Assembly: GCF_900100655.1 (NCBI RefSeq)
Contig: NZ_FNCE01000002.1
Coordinates: 310,001-374,000, forward strand
Source of the DNA: Limimonas halophila
GTDB lineage: Bacteria; Pseudomonadota; Alphaproteobacteria; Kiloniellales; Rhodovibrionaceae
Length of the DNA: 64,000 bases
Direction of reading: 5' to 3'
Under the pieces are notes generated by a model, which worked only from the letters and a program-made list of their open reading frames with translations, was not told where the DNA came from and did no database searches. Positions 48,491 to 57,945 of this stretch are shown piece by piece; position 1 is the first letter of the stretch; every line of letters starts with the position of its first letter. A program made the position numbers and the translations under genes.

Positions 48491-49354
48491 TTACGCCTTC
48501 CGTCCAGCGAACAGGCCCGTCGGGCGCACAACCAGCATGATGACCATGATCGCGAACGCCACCGCCGGCTTGTAGGACGGCGGGATGGCGATCGTCGAAT
48601 ACTCCTGCGCCAACCCGATGATCAGCCCGCCGACGACGGCGCCGTAGGGCCGGCCAATGCCGCCCAGGATGGCGGCGGCGAACACCGGCAGCAGGATGCG
48701 CCAGCCCATGACCGGGTGCAGGCGCGTGTCCATGCCCAGGAAGATCCCGGCCGCCGCGGCCAGCCCGCCGCCGATGATCCAGGTCCAGATGATGACGGTG
48801 TTCACCCGGATGCCCGTCACCTGCGCCAGGTCGGCGTTGTCGCTCATGGCGCGCATGGCCTTGCCCATCTTCGTCTTCTGCAGGAAGAGGTGGAGGGCCA
48901 CCATGAGCGCGATCGCGCCCAGGAAGATGACGATGTGGTCGGGGGAGACGTTCACCCCGCCCACGCGGTAGGGCATCGTGATGCCGGTTTCGTAAACTTG
49001 GTTGCTCGGCCCCCAGACGATCTGGATAAGGCTGCGCAGGATCAGCGCCACGCCCACCGATGCGATCAGCAGGATCACCGGCGCCACCCGGCGCAGCCGC
49101 CGGTAGAGCACCTGATCGATCGCGATGGCCGTCGCCGCGGTGCCGGCCACGCCCACGGGCAGCGCCACCAGCGTGGACACGCTCACGCCCTGCACCACCG
49201 CCAGCGCGAGATAGGCGCCGAGGGTGATGTAATCGCCGTGGGCGAAGTGCGGAAAGCGCAGGATGCCGTAGACGAGCGAGAGCCCGATCGCGCCCAGGGA
49301 AACGATGCTCCCGAGCACGAGGCCGTAGACCGTAAGCTGCAGAAATTCCGTCAT
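48491..49354 (-). CDS. livH: Branched-chain amino acid-type ABC permease LivH
   Basis: A 287-residue permease with LivH features: YGLVLGSIVSLGAIGLSLVYGI at the N-terminus, FAHGDYITLGAYLAL, and KTKMGKAMRAMSDNADLAQVTGI as the coupling helix. It forms the membrane channel with LivM. Its stop abuts the livM start and livF lies downstream in the opposite sense of reading order, 20 bp before its ATG. Confidence 0.95.
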   Translation of the reverse strand: MTEFLQLTVYGLVLGSIVSLGAIGLSLVYGILRFPHFAHGDYITLGAYLALAVVQGVSVSTLVALPVGVAGTAATAIAIDQVLYRRLRRVAPVILLIASVGVALILRSLIQIVWGPSNQVYETGITMPYRVGGVNVSPDHIVIFLGAIALMVALHLFLQKTKMGKAMRAMSDNADLAQVTGIRVNTVIIWTWIIGGGLAAAAGIFLGMDTRLHPVMGWRILLPVFAAAILGGIGRPYGAVVGGLIIGLAQEYSTIAIPPSYKPAVAFAIMVIMLVVRPTGLFAGRKA

Positions 49355-49374
49355 CGCCGGCCCGTTTGCCCTCG

Positions 49375-50079
49375 TCAGCCGCCCAGGAACATCTCCGCCA
49401 CCTCGCGGTCGGCGAGCAGGTTGGCGGAGCTGTCGGTGTGACGGTTGCGCCCCGTCGTGAGCACGTAGCCGCGATGGGACATGCGCAGCGCCTGCTTGGC
49501 ATTCTGCTCGACCATCAGGATGCTCACGCCGAGGTCGTTGATTTTGCGGATGTTCTCGAAAATCAGGTCGACGATGGCTGGCGCCAGGCCGGCCGTGGGC
49601 TCGTCCATCAGCACCAGGCCGGGATCGAGCATCAGCGCGCGGCCCATCGCCACCATCTGCCGCTGGCCGCCCGAGAGCGCGCCCGCCGGCTGGCGCCGCT
49701 TCTCGTAGAGGGCGGGGAAGAGCTCGTACACGCGCTGGAGTTCGGCGCTGTAATCGTCGTTGCGGATGAACGCGCCCATTTCCAGATTTTCCTCGACCGT
49801 CAGGGTCGGGAAAACGTTCTTTTCCTGGGGCACGTAGCAGATGCCCGAGCGCACGACCTGATCCGGGCGCAGCCCCGTGATATCGCGATCGCGATAGGCG
49901 ATCCGGCCGCCGGAGACGCGGATCAGCCCGAAGATCGCCTTCATCACAGTGGACTTCCCGGCGCCGTTGGGGCCGATCAGCACCACGATCTCGCCCGGCT
50001 CGACGCGCACATCCACGCCCTTGAGGATGTCCACGTCGCCGTACCCGGCATACAGGCCGTCAACGGTCAGCAAACTCAT
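49375..50079 (-). CDS. livF: Branched-chain amino acid-type ABC ATPase LivF
   Basis: A 234-residue ATPase: Walker A GPNGAGKST (about 36-44), Q-loop CYVPQEKNVFPTLT, signature LSGGQRQMVAMGRAL, Walker B LVLMDEPTAGLAP and the LivF-typical end QNAKQALRMSHRGYVLTTGR. It pairs with LivG to power the LivHM channel. ATG at 50079 is chosen. An unrelated binding-protein gene lies just upstream. Confidence 0.95.
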   Translation of the reverse strand: MSLLTVDGLYAGYGDVDILKGVDVRVEPGEIVVLIGPNGAGKSTVMKAIFGLIRVSGGRIAYRDRDITGLRPDQVVRSGICYVPQEKNVFPTLTVEENLEMGAFIRNDDYSAELQRVYELFPALYEKRRQPAGALSGGQRQMVAMGRALMLDPGLVLMDEPTAGLAPAIVDLIFENIRKINDLGVSILMVEQNAKQALRMSHRGYVLTTGRNRHTDSSANLLADREVAEMFLGG

Positions 50080-50216
50080 GCCCGTCCGCCGCGCTGCTTT
50101 CGAAGAATCACAAGGGTGCCCACGCGGGCGGCGGGCACCCCTTTCGATTGAGGCTGGCGGAGATTGGCCGATGGCGGGCCGGCGGTCAAACCGCCTGACC
50201 CGCCGGCGCGACGGAA

Positions 50217-50975
50217 TCACATGTTGTATTTGGAGATGATGCGCTCGTAGGTGCCGTTTTCCCGGATGGCTTCGAGTCCGGCGTCGAGGTCGCGAGCCAG
50301 CTGCGCCGCGTTCTCGGCGTTGTTCGAGATCGCCATGTGCAGCGTGCCCTCCATCAGCAGCGGCTCCAGGAAGACGTAGTCGTCCAGGCTCGCGTTCGGC
50401 AACTTGTCGAGTTCGTTGCGGAAGATGCCGTGGGACATGGCCACCATGTCGACGCGGCCATGGACCAGCTTCTTCACGCTGGCGGTCTGGTTGGGCGCCG
50501 GATCCTTCTCCAGGAAGTCGGCGTTGTCGAATTTTTCAGGATAGGCCCAGCCCTGCTGATAGCCGATGGTATATTGCGTGAGGTCCTTGAGCGACCCGTA
50601 GGATGTCACGCCCAGGCTTTCGTCGGCGATCAGGCCCACTTTGACCGTGTAGAAGGATTCCTCGGTGAAGTGAAACGCCTTGTCCCGTTCCTCGGTGTAA
50701 TAGGCGCCCAGCATGCCGTCTTTCTCGCCGCGCTTGGCCATGGCCATGGCCCGTTTCCACGGCAGAAACTCGACGGTCACGGTGTGGCCGACTTCCTTCG
50801 CGGCGGCTTTCGCCAGCGCCGCCACGGGTCCGCCCTTCTCGAGCGACTCGCCGTAGAACGGCGCCCAATTGACGGTGGTCAACTCGATCGTGGCGGCCTT
50901 TGCCGACGGGGTCGCAGCCACCGCCGTGACGGTGGCGGCCATGGCGACACCGGCGAACAAGCGAGATGTGGTCAT
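50217..50975 (-). CDS. Periplasmic solute-binding protein, SBP_bac_3 family
   Basis: A 252-residue protein with a signal peptide (cleavage near AKA|ATI) and a polar-amino-acid-type binding fold: TVNWAPFYGESLEKGGPVAA, FLPWKRAMAMAKRGEKDGML and HGRVDMVAMSHGIFRNEL. Its ligand is unknown. No matching HisM/GlnP-type permease is nearby; it stands alone between livF and livG. Its 210-bp upstream region is unusually AT-rich. Confidence 0.9.
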   Translation of the reverse strand: MTTSRLFAGVAMAATVTAVAATPSAKAATIELTTVNWAPFYGESLEKGGPVAALAKAAAKEVGHTVTVEFLPWKRAMAMAKRGEKDGMLGAYYTEERDKAFHFTEESFYTVKVGLIADESLGVTSYGSLKDLTQYTIGYQQGWAYPEKFDNADFLEKDPAPNQTASVKKLVHGRVDMVAMSHGIFRNELDKLPNASLDDYVFLEPLLMEGTLHMAISNNAENAAQLARDLDAGLEAIRENGTYERIISKYNM

Positions 50976-51044
50976 GTGGAGTCTCCCTGACGGTGTTTTG
51001 TTGTCGATTCCGGCTGTTTCCGGATGACATCGGATGCAAACACC

Positions 51045-51140
51045 GCCAGGGACGCAAATTCGGATTTAAATTAAGTTAATAAAATAAACAAATAACTTGA
51101 TTACGGAACACCACACGGCAGCATTATTCGAATCGAATAT
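51045..51140. other. AT-rich island between the binding protein and livG
   Basis: This stretch (TTTAAATTAAGTTAATAAAATAAAC and similar, about 51061-51100) is very AT-rich compared with the rest of the window. It upholds a promoter for the minus-strand binding-protein gene and may mark an old insertion junction. No terminal repeats were found. Confidence 0.5.
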
Positions 51141-51185
51141 TCGTCAAATTTAAAAGACGACCGGTCGCGCAATGCGATTACGCAA

Positions 51186-51968
51186 TCAGGCACTCGCATC
51201 GGCCGCCGTGGCGGCGCCGCCACCGAAGTAGGCTTCCAGCACCGCTTCGTTGCTGCGGATTTCGGCCATTGAGCCCTGGGCCAGCACATGCCCCTGCGCC
51301 ATGCAGATGACCGGGTCGCACAGCTCCCCGATCATGTCCATGTCGTGCTCGATGATGCAGAAGGTGTAGCCGTGCTCGCGGTTGAGCGTGCGGATGACGT
51401 CGGTGAGCTGGGCCATGAGCGTGCGGTTCACGCCGGCGCCGGGCTCGTCCAGCAGCACGACACGGGCGTCCGTCATCATCGTGCGCCCGATTTCCAGCAG
51501 CTTCTTCTGGCCACCGGAAAGGTTGCCCGCGAGCTCGTGGCGCACGTGGGTCAGCTGCAGCGTTTCCAGCGCCTGCTCGGCGCGCTCGCGCACCCGCGCC
51601 TCGTCACCGCGCGTCCGCGCCGGCCGGAACCAGGCGTTGAAAAGGTTTTCCCCGGACTGCTCGGCTGGGACGAGCATGAGGTTTTCCAGCACCGACATGC
51701 GCGCGAGCTCGTGCGGGATCTGGAAGGTGCGCACGAGGCCTTTGCGGAAGAGCCGGTGCGGCGAGACGCTCGTCACGTCCTCGCCGTCGAGCAGGACGCT
51801 GCCATCGTCCGGCTGGAGGAAGCCGGCCACGATGTTGAACAGCGTGGACTTGCCGGCGCCGTTCGGTCCGATCAGGCCGGTGATCGTCCCCTTGCCCACC
51901 GTCAGCGAGCAGTGGTCCACGGCCACCAGCCCGCCGAAGCGCTTCACGATGTCGCGGACCTCGATCAT
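51186..51968 (-). CDS. livG: Branched-chain amino acid-type ABC ATPase LivG
   Basis: A 260-residue ATPase of LivG type: GPNGAGKSTLFNIVAGF, FQIPHELARMSVLENLMLVP, LSGGQKKLLEIGRTMM, VVLLDEPGAGVNRTL and the C-terminal IEHDMDMIGELCDPVICM. Together with LivF it powers the importer. ATG at 51968 has AGGGGGA upstream; the frame continues 7 codons further. It is separated from livF by the SBP_bac_3 gene, unlike the usual livHMGF order. Confidence 0.94.
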   Translation of the reverse strand: MIEVRDIVKRFGGLVAVDHCSLTVGKGTITGLIGPNGAGKSTLFNIVAGFLQPDDGSVLLDGEDVTSVSPHRLFRKGLVRTFQIPHELARMSVLENLMLVPAEQSGENLFNAWFRPARTRGDEARVRERAEQALETLQLTHVRHELAGNLSGGQKKLLEIGRTMMTDARVVLLDEPGAGVNRTLMAQLTDVIRTLNREHGYTFCIIEHDMDMIGELCDPVICMAQGHVLAQGSMAEIRSNEAVLEAYFGGGAATAADASA

Positions 51969-52052
51969 CCGATCCCCCTGACGAACCACGGCGCGAATGC
52001 CGCCAACAGCTAGCTCATCGGGGTCGGGTGGACAAGCGGCCGGCGCGTTCCG

Positions 52053-52268
52053 TCAGACCACGATGCCGCCCTTGCCGCTGCCTCTGGGCTTGCGGTCGCG
52101 GTCCAGCACATAGCGAAGCTTCTGCTTCGCCGTCCGCTTCAGCTCGTCCTCGGACTGCTGCGCGTCCCCGACGATGCACACCTCGGTCAGGGTCTTCACG
52201 TCCATCGCCGACACCTTCACGAAGCGTCCGCGTGGAATAAACTCGATGATGACGCCACCCTCGCGCAT
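52053..52268 (-). CDS. Small conserved protein, DUF6898-like
   Basis: A 71-residue protein, [20 protein letters not shown] at the start and [16 protein letters not shown] near the end, with a basic Gly-rich C-terminus. It resembles a short alphaproteobacterial family of unknown function that I recall as DUF6898; this assignment is from memory and not checked. It is divergent from gcdH (84 bp apart). The long frame reaching upstream is a gcdH shadow. Confidence 0.7.
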   Translation of the reverse strand: MREGGVIIEFIPRGRFVKVSAMDVKTLTEVCIVGDAQQSEDELKRTAKQKLRYVLDRDRKPRGSGKGGIVV

Positions 52269-52352
52269 GCGGGCGATGATAACCTGATTGCATGCGCCCC
52301 GCCACCGGCGCGCCAAAGCATCGCGCGCGGCCGCCAAAACGGAGAAAGCGCC

Positions 52353-53582
52353 ATGAGCCAGATCGACGCCAACCAGGCCAGCGGCGAGACCGCCGGCACG
52401 AAGAGCCGCCCGCCCTTCGCGTGGGACGATCCGCTGCGCCTCGCCGACGAGCTCACCGAAGAGGAGCGCATGGTCTGGGAGACGGCGCAGGGCTATGCGC
52501 GCGACAAGCTGATCCCCCGCATCGTCGAGGCGCACCGCTACGGTCGCACGCACCGCGACATCATGCCGGAGATGGGCGAGCTGGGCCTGCTCGGTGCCGC
52601 CCTGCCCGCAGACTACGGCTGCGCCGGTGTTAGCTACGTCGCCCAGGGCCTGATCGCGCGCGCCATCGAGGCCGCCGATTCCGCCTACCGCTCGGCCTTG
52701 AGCGTGCAGTCCTCGCTGGTGATGCACCCGATTTACAAGTTCGGCAGCGAGGACCAGCGGCGGACCCACCTGCCCCGCCTCGCCAGCGGCGAGCGAATCG
52801 GCTGTTTCGGCCTCACGGAGCCGGACGCGGGCTCGGATCCCGGATCAATGCGCACGCGCGCGGAGCCGGTGGACGGCGGCTACCGCCTGCGCGGCACCAA
52901 GACCTGGATCACCTCGGCCCCCATCGCGGACATCTGCGTGGTCTGGGCGCGGACGGCCCCGGAGGACCGCATCAACGGCTTCATCCTGGAGCGCGGGATG
53001 GAGGGGCTGTCGACGCCGGAGATCGAAAGCAAGGCGGCGCTCAAGGCCTGGCCGACGGGCGAGATCGTCATGGACGACGTCTTCGTGCCCGCCGAAAACC
53101 GCCTGCCGAACGTGCAGGGCCTGAAGGGCCCGTTCTCCTGCCTCACCTCGGCGCGCTACGGCCTTGCCTGGGGTGCCATGGGCGCGGCGGAGTTCTGCTG
53201 GCACGCCGCGCGCTCCTACACGCTCGAGCGCCACCAGTTCGGCAAGCCGCTGGCCGCGACCCAACTGATACAGAAGAAGCTGGCCGACATGCAGACCGAG
53301 GTTGCGCTCGGCTTGCAGGCCGCGCTCCGCCTCGGCCGCCTGATGGATGCCGGTGAGGCCACGCCCGAAGCCGTGTCGATGTTGAAAAGAAACGCCTGCG
53401 GCAAGGCGCTGGAGATCGCGCGAATGGCGCGCGACATGCACGGCGGCAACGGCATCTCCGACGAGTATCACGTGATCCGGCACATGGTGAACCTGGAGGC
53501 CGTCAACACCTACGAGGGCACACACGACGTGCATGCCCTCATCCTGGGCCGCGCCCAAACCGGCTGGTCGGCCTTCGGGTAA
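52353..53582 (+). CDS. gcdH: Glutaryl-CoA dehydrogenase
   Basis: A 409-residue acyl-CoA dehydrogenase. The glutaryl-CoA group is indicated by the ending [20 protein letters not shown] with the catalytic glutamate, by [19 protein letters not shown] with the substrate-carboxylate arginine, and by [16 protein letters not shown]. It oxidises and decarboxylates glutaryl-CoA to crotonyl-CoA in lysine and tryptophan catabolism. GGAG precedes the ATG. No other lysine-degradation gene is adjacent. Confidence 0.95.
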   Translation: MSQIDANQASGETAGTKSRPPFAWDDPLRLADELTEEERMVWETAQGYARDKLIPRIVEAHRYGRTHRDIMPEMGELGLLGAALPADYGCAGVSYVAQGLIARAIEAADSAYRSALSVQSSLVMHPIYKFGSEDQRRTHLPRLASGERIGCFGLTEPDAGSDPGSMRTRAEPVDGGYRLRGTKTWITSAPIADICVVWARTAPEDRINGFILERGMEGLSTPEIESKAALKAWPTGEIVMDDVFVPAENRLPNVQGLKGPFSCLTSARYGLAWGAMGAAEFCWHAARSYTLERHQFGKPLAATQLIQKKLADMQTEVALGLQAALRLGRLMDAGEATPEAVSMLKRNACGKALEIARMARDMHGGNGISDEYHVIRHMVNLEAVNTYEGTHDVHALILGRAQTGWSAFG

Positions 53583-53590
53583 CATTCCGC

Positions 53591-53619
53591 GCGCCCGGCG
53601 GACGCTCCGCCGGGCGCGG
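53591..53619. terminator. Large hairpin between gcdH and the MarR gene
   Basis: CGCGCCCGGCGGA (53591-53603) and its perfect reverse complement (53607-53619) form a 13-bp stem with a 3-nt loop 9 nt after the gcdH stop. There is no T run on either strand, so it may pause or protect convergent transcripts rather than act as a classic intrinsic terminator. Confidence 0.5.
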
Positions 53620-53639
53620 TCATCACGCGCCGCCGGTCG

Positions 53640-54104
53640 TTACGCGACGGAGCTTACGCCGGTGACGCGCGCGGCCGCCCAGAAGCCTTCCAGGCGCTGC
53701 AACGAGTCGTTGGTGGTGCCGAGCGCGCCTTCGTCGACGCCGCTGTTCGCCAACTCGCGGGCATGGCGGTCGAACAGCTCGTCCAGCCGGTTGCAGATCT
53801 CCATGCCCTTCTCGGAGCACTGCAGGTGCGTGGCGCGCTTGTCGTGCGGCGACCGCTCCTGGTGGAGATAGCCGTTCTCCACCATCTTCTTGACGTTGTA
53901 GGACACGTTCGAGCCGAGGTAGTAGCCGCGCTGCGTCAGCTCGCCGACGGTGAGCTGCGAATCCCCCAGGTTGAACAGGATCATGGCCTGGACCGCGTTG
54001 AGGTCGCGAACGCCGAGGCGGTCCAGCTCCGTCTTCACGAGTTCCATGCACTGGCGGTGCAGACGCTCGATCAGCGCGATCGTCTCGAGATAAGCGGGTT
54101 TCAC
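53640..54104 (-). CDS. ldtR: MarR-family transcriptional regulator, LdtR-like
   Basis: A 154-residue winged-helix regulator: DLNAVQAMILFNLGDSQLTVGELTQRGYYLGSNVSYNVKKMVENGYL spans the DNA-binding region (written here only as landmarks LTVGELTQRGYYLGSN and YNVKKMVENGYLHQ). This resembles LdtR, the alphaproteobacterial MarR that controls an L,D-transpeptidase and osmotic-stress genes. The start is a GTG at 54104 preceded by GGGAG. The symbol is tentative. Confidence 0.85.
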   Translation of the reverse strand: MKPAYLETIALIERLHRQCMELVKTELDRLGVRDLNAVQAMILFNLGDSQLTVGELTQRGYYLGSNVSYNVKKMVENGYLHQERSPHDKRATHLQCSEKGMEICNRLDELFDRHARELANSGVDEGALGTTNDSLQRLEGFWAAARVTGVSSVA

Positions 54105-54288
54105 GGCGCCGCTCCCCCCTGTGGTGTCCCTACGGTCCCGCGCCGACGTGGCGCATCATGCCGCCAGCCAGCGCAGGGCATGGCTCATTCTGTGAGGCAG
54201 GAAAACAGCCCACGGTTAACGTCTCGTTTAGATGCTTGAATTTGGCACGACTTGCGGGCGTGGCCGGGCCGCTCCTCGCACGCACGTC

Positions 54289-54765
54289 TTAAAGCCACTC
54301 GACGGGATCGGCCAAGCCCCGCTTTTCCAGGTAGCGCTGGTGGTAGGGCTCCGCGGGCCAGAAGGTGCCGGCCGGTTCGATCGCGGTGGCGATGGGCGCG
54401 CGGTACACCCCCCACTCATCCAGCCGGGCGCGGGATGCCTCGGCCCGCGCACGTTGATCGTCATCGTGGCAAAAGATCACCGAGCGGTACTGCGTCCCCA
54501 CGTCTGGGCCCTGCCGATTGACTTGCGTGGGGTCGTGGCAGCCCCAGAAGACCTCCAGCAGCGCATCGTAGGTGACGACTGCCGGGTCGTAGCTGACCTG
54601 CACCACCTCGGCGTGCCCCGTGCGGCCGGTGCACACCTGTTCGTACGTCGGGTTCGGCACCGTGCCGCCCATGTAGCCGACGACCGCGTCGGTCACCCCC
54701 TGCGTGCGACGGAAGGTGACCTCGACGCCCCAGAAACAGCCCGCACCAAACGTCGCCGTCGCCAT
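54289..54765 (-). CDS. msrA: Peptide methionine sulfoxide reductase A
   Basis: A 158-residue MsrA with the catalytic motif GAGCFWG (Cys10) near the N-terminus. Also present are [19 protein letters not shown] and [11 protein letters not shown], plus a [18 protein letters not shown] block. It reduces the S-epimer of methionine sulfoxide. No C-terminal resolving cysteines are seen, so it may be of the one- or two-cysteine type. ATG at 54765 is preferred over the longer frame. Confidence 0.96.
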   Translation of the reverse strand: MATATFGAGCFWGVEVTFRRTQGVTDAVVGYMGGTVPNPTYEQVCTGRTGHAEVVQVSYDPAVVTYDALLEVFWGCHDPTQVNRQGPDVGTQYRSVIFCHDDDQRARAEASRARLDEWGVYRAPIATAIEPAGTFWPAEPYHQRYLEKRGLADPVEWL

Positions 54766-54969
54766 CGCTCGCCTCCCGCAGTGGGCCGTGCGCAAACATC
54801 CGAATTCGCCCTGAATCTAGCGCACCAGGCCCGCTTCGGCGATGGGTGCGGACCATGCTCGACGGCCCGGGTTACCACCGTTACGTTGTGCGCTCGAATC
54901 CCGAAGGACGCGTGACCTGCGCCGCACAGCTGCCGCCGGCAGCGCATCCCAGGGCGGAGATCGCGAAAA

Positions 54970-55782
54970 GTGGCAGGGGACCCCGTGCAACGTTCCACGG
55001 CCGGCCGGGCTGCTCCGGCGAGCGCGCCCGCGCGCCTGCGCGGCGGCACGTTTACCATGATGATTCTGGACGTGCCCGCCGAGGGCGACGCGCTCGAGGG
55101 GGTGCGGGCCAAGATCGCCCAAGCGCCGAGCTTTTTCGAAAGCGCCCCCATCGTGCTGGACCTGGACGACGTCTCGGACGACGCCAACCTGGATCTCGGC
55201 AAGCTGGCCGCACGGCTGCGCGAGTTGAACCTCGTCGCCGTGGGGGTGCAGAACGGCAGCGAGGCCCAGAACACGGCCGCGCTCCAGGCCGGGTTGTGCC
55301 CCTTCCCGTCCTGGCGTTCCGGCCGCCAGCGGCCCGGGCGCGCCACCAGCGCCGATCCCGAAGGCCGCGACGCCCGGCGCGAGCCGAAGCGTGAGCGCGG
55401 CGAGGAGAGCGGGGACAGCGGCGCGGACGACAACGGCCGCCCGGCCGAGCTGGTCACCACCCCCGTCCGCTCGGGGCGACGCATCCACGCGCGCGGCGAC
55501 CTGGTCGCCATGGCGCCCGTGAGCGTCGGCGCGGAACTCATCGCGGACGGCCACATCCACGTCTACGGCCCGTTGCGCGGCCGCGCCCTCGCCGGCGTGC
55601 GGGGCGACCACGGCGCGCGCATCTTCTGCCAGAGCCTGGAAGCCGAACTGGTGTCCATCGCGGGCGCTTACCTCGTCCGCGACGACATCGACGAATCCCT
55701 GATCGGTCAGCCGGTCCAGATCTATCTCAATGGCGAGCGGGTTGAGGTCGAGCCGCTTCCCCGCTCCGTGCGCGGATCATGA
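54970..55782 (+). CDS. minC: Septum-site-determining protein MinC
   Basis: A 270-residue FtsZ-ring inhibitor: N-domain to about residue 105 (RLRGGTFTMMILDVP; ESAPIVLDLDDVSDD), a long charged linker (about 106-165), then the beta-helical C-domain (GRRIHARGDLVAMAPVSVGAEL, HIHVYGPLRGRALAG in parts). The start is a GTG at 54970 with GGAG about 10 nt upstream. minD follows 13 nt later. Confidence 0.95.
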   Translation: MAGDPVQRSTAGRAAPASAPARLRGGTFTMMILDVPAEGDALEGVRAKIAQAPSFFESAPIVLDLDDVSDDANLDLGKLAARLRELNLVAVGVQNGSEAQNTAALQAGLCPFPSWRSGRQRPGRATSADPEGRDARREPKRERGEESGDSGADDNGRPAELVTTPVRSGRRIHARGDLVAMAPVSVGAELIADGHIHVYGPLRGRALAGVRGDHGARIFCQSLEAELVSIAGAYLVRDDIDESLIGQPVQIYLNGERVEVEPLPRSVRGS

Positions 55783-55795
55783 AGGAGGCGTGCTG

Positions 55796-56611
55796 GTGAG
55801 CGAAGTCGTGGTCATGACCTCGGGCAAGGGCGGTGTGGGCAAGACCACCTCCGCTGCCGCCTTTGCCACGGGCCTCGCCCAGCGGGGCTATGCCACCGTC
55901 GTCATCGATTTCGACGTGGGCCTGCGCAATCTCGACCTGGTGATGGGCTGCGAGCGCCGGGTCGTGTTCGACTTCGTCAACGTCATCAACGGCGACGCCA
56001 AGCTCAGCCAGGCGCTGATCAAGGACAAGCGCTCGGAAAACCTCTACATCCTTCCCACCAGCCAGACGCGGGACAAGGATGCGCTGACGCCCGACGGCGT
56101 GGGCCGGGTGCTGGAGTCCCTGAAGGAGCAGTTCGACTACATCGTCTGCGACAGCCCCGCCGGTATCGAGCGCGGCGCGGTCATGGCGCTTTACCACGCC
56201 GACCAGGCGGTGATCGTCACCAACCCCGAGGTGTCTTCGGTGCGCGACAGCGACCGCATCCTGGGCATCCTGCAGTCCAAGTCGAAGCGCGCCGAGGAAA
56301 ACCTGGAGCCGGTGCGCGAGCATCTCCTGGTCACGCGCTACGACCTGGACCGCGTCGAGCGCGGCGAGATGCTGACCGTGGACGATGTGATGGACATCCT
56401 CTCCATCGAACTGCTCGGCGTCATCCCGGAGGATCAGGCCGTCCTGCGCGCGTCCAACATCGGCCAGCCCGTCATCCTCGACAACGACAGCACGCCGGGT
56501 GCCGCCTACGGCGACGCGGTGTCGCGCTTCCTGGGCGAGGACGTGCCGCACCGCTTTCTGAAGCGCGAGAAGCGCGGCGTCTTTCAGCGACTCTTCCGGA
56601 GGTCGGCATGA
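55796..56611 (+). CDS. minD: Septum-site-determining ATPase MinD
   Basis: A 271-residue ParA-type ATPase with the deviant Walker A KGGVGKTT (K11 and K16) and a C-terminal amphipathic membrane-targeting helix (VFQRLFRRSA). It carries MinC to the cell poles. The start is a GTG at 55796 with AAGGAGG 7 nt upstream, the strongest site in the operon; the longer frame upstream overlaps minC. Confidence 0.97.
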   Translation: MSEVVVMTSGKGGVGKTTSAAAFATGLAQRGYATVVIDFDVGLRNLDLVMGCERRVVFDFVNVINGDAKLSQALIKDKRSENLYILPTSQTRDKDALTPDGVGRVLESLKEQFDYIVCDSPAGIERGAVMALYHADQAVIVTNPEVSSVRDSDRILGILQSKSKRAEENLEPVREHLLVTRYDLDRVERGEMLTVDDVMDILSIELLGVIPEDQAVLRASNIGQPVILDNDSTPGAAYGDAVSRFLGEDVPHRFLKREKRGVFQRLFRRSA

Positions 56612-56886
56612 GGCTGAGCAAGCTGTTCCGCCGGGAACAGGCCTCCGCGCCCCAGGCGAAGGAGCGCCTGCAACTGGTGCTGGCCCACGAGCGCGCCGGC
56701 CGCGAAGGGGCGGACTACCTGCCCGCGCTGCAGCGCGACCTGATGGCCGTGATCAAGAAATACATCGCCGTGGACGACGACAAGGTTCAGGTGCAGGTGG
56801 ACCGCGGCGAGGACGTCTCCACGCTGGAGGTCAACATCGAGCTGCCGGAAGCCAGCGGCGGCCGGCGCGGCCGGAAGTCGGCCTGA
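56608..56886 (+). CDS. minE: Cell-division topological specificity factor MinE
   Basis: A 92-residue protein with the MinD-activating helix region ERLQLVLAHERAGRE (residues about 20-34) and the dimerisation strands following it. It drives MinCD oscillation. Its ATG overlaps the minD stop by 4 nt. It converges with hemB, with 3 bp between the stops. Confidence 0.96.
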   Translation: MRLSKLFRREQASAPQAKERLQLVLAHERAGREGADYLPALQRDLMAVIKKYIAVDDDKVQVQVDRGEDVSTLEVNIELPEASGGRRGRKSA

Positions 56887-56889
56887 GGG

Positions 56890-57945
56890 TCAGGGCTCGC
56901 GCAGCCATTCCGCGGCCTCGACCGCGGCGTAGGTCAGCACGCCGTCGGCCCCGGCCCGCTTGAAGGCCAGCAGGCTCTCCAGCACAACCTGACGGTTGTC
57001 CAGCCAGCCGCGCTCCACGGCGGCCTTCATCATCGCGTACTCCCCGCTGACCTGGTAGGCGAAGGTGGGCACGCGGTGCGCGTCCTTCACGCGCCGCAGG
57101 ACGTCCAGGTACGGCATCCCCGGCTTCACCATCACCATGTCGGCGCCTTCCTGCAGGTCGAGGCCGACCTCGCGCAGCGCCTCGTCGGTGTTGGCCGGGT
57201 CCATCTGATAGGTCTTCTTGTCCCCGGCGAGGAATCCGCCGGAGCCCACGGCGTCGCGGAACGGGCCGTAGAAGGCGCTGGCGTACTTGGCCGAATACGC
57301 CATCATCTTCACGTCCTGGTGCCCCGCGGCGTCCAGCGCCCGCCGGATGGCCCCCACGCGCCCGTCCATCATGTCGGACGGGCCGATGATGTCGCAGCCG
57401 GCGTCCGCCAGCGTGCGCGCCTGCCGGATCAGCGCGTCGATCGTGGCGTCGTTGGGGATGCGCCCGTCCTCGACCAGGCCGTCGTGACCGAGTGCGTTGT
57501 AGGGGTCGAGCGCGACGTCGCACATCAGGCCGATGTCGGGGACCTGGCGCTTGATCTCGCGCACGGCGCGGCAGACGAGGTTGTCGGGGTTCCACGCCTC
57601 GGCGCAGTCGGCCGTCTTGCGCTCCGAGGGGACGTGCGGGAAGAGCGCCACCACGGGAATGCCGAGATCGCGGGCGCGAGCGACCGCGTCCACCGCGCGC
57701 TCGATCGACAGCCGGTGCACGCCCGGCATCGAGGGCACCTCGCGCCACACGTCGGTGCCGTCTTCCAGGAAGAGCGGCCACATCAGATCGGCCGGCGTCA
57801 AGCGGGTCTCCGCGACCAGCCGGCGGGTCCAGGGCTCGCTGCGGTTGCGCCGCAGGCGCACCGTGGGAAAGGCGCCGTGAGCCGCCGGCTGCGGCGCCGC
57901 GTCGGGGCCGGTGCCCGGCCCGCGCGAAGAGGAAGTGTCACTCAT
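56890..57945 (-). CDS. hemB: Delta-aminolevulinic acid dehydratase (porphobilinogen synthase), Mg-type
   Basis: A 351-residue enzyme of tetrapyrrole synthesis. Active-site lysines lie in MVMVKPGMPYLD and MAYSAKYASAFYGPFR. The metal-binding loop reads LMCDVALDPYNALGHDG: the three zinc cysteines of the Zn-type enzyme are replaced by aspartates, giving the magnesium-type. ATG at 57945 adds a short N-terminal extension. It is convergent with minE. Confidence 0.96.
   Translation of the reverse strand: MSDTSSSRGPGTGPDAAPQPAAHGAFPTVRLRRNRSEPWTRRLVAETRLTPADLMWPLFLEDGTDVWREVPSMPGVHRLSIERAVDAVARARDLGIPVVALFPHVPSERKTADCAEAWNPDNLVCRAVREIKRQVPDIGLMCDVALDPYNALGHDGLVEDGRIPNDATIDALIRQARTLADAGCDIIGPSDMMDGRVGAIRRALDAAGHQDVKMMAYSAKYASAFYGPFRDAVGSGGFLAGDKKTYQMDPANTDEALREVGLDLQEGADMVMVKPGMPYLDVLRRVKDAHRVPTFAYQVSGEYAMMKAAVERGWLDNRQVVLESLLAFKRAGADGVLTYAAVEAAEWLREP

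Noticed and set aside
50217-50975. Treating the SBP_bac_3 protein as the receptor of the Liv transporter
   Set aside because: It belongs to a different binding-protein family from the Liv-type receptor encoded at 45625; pairing with LivHM would be unusual.
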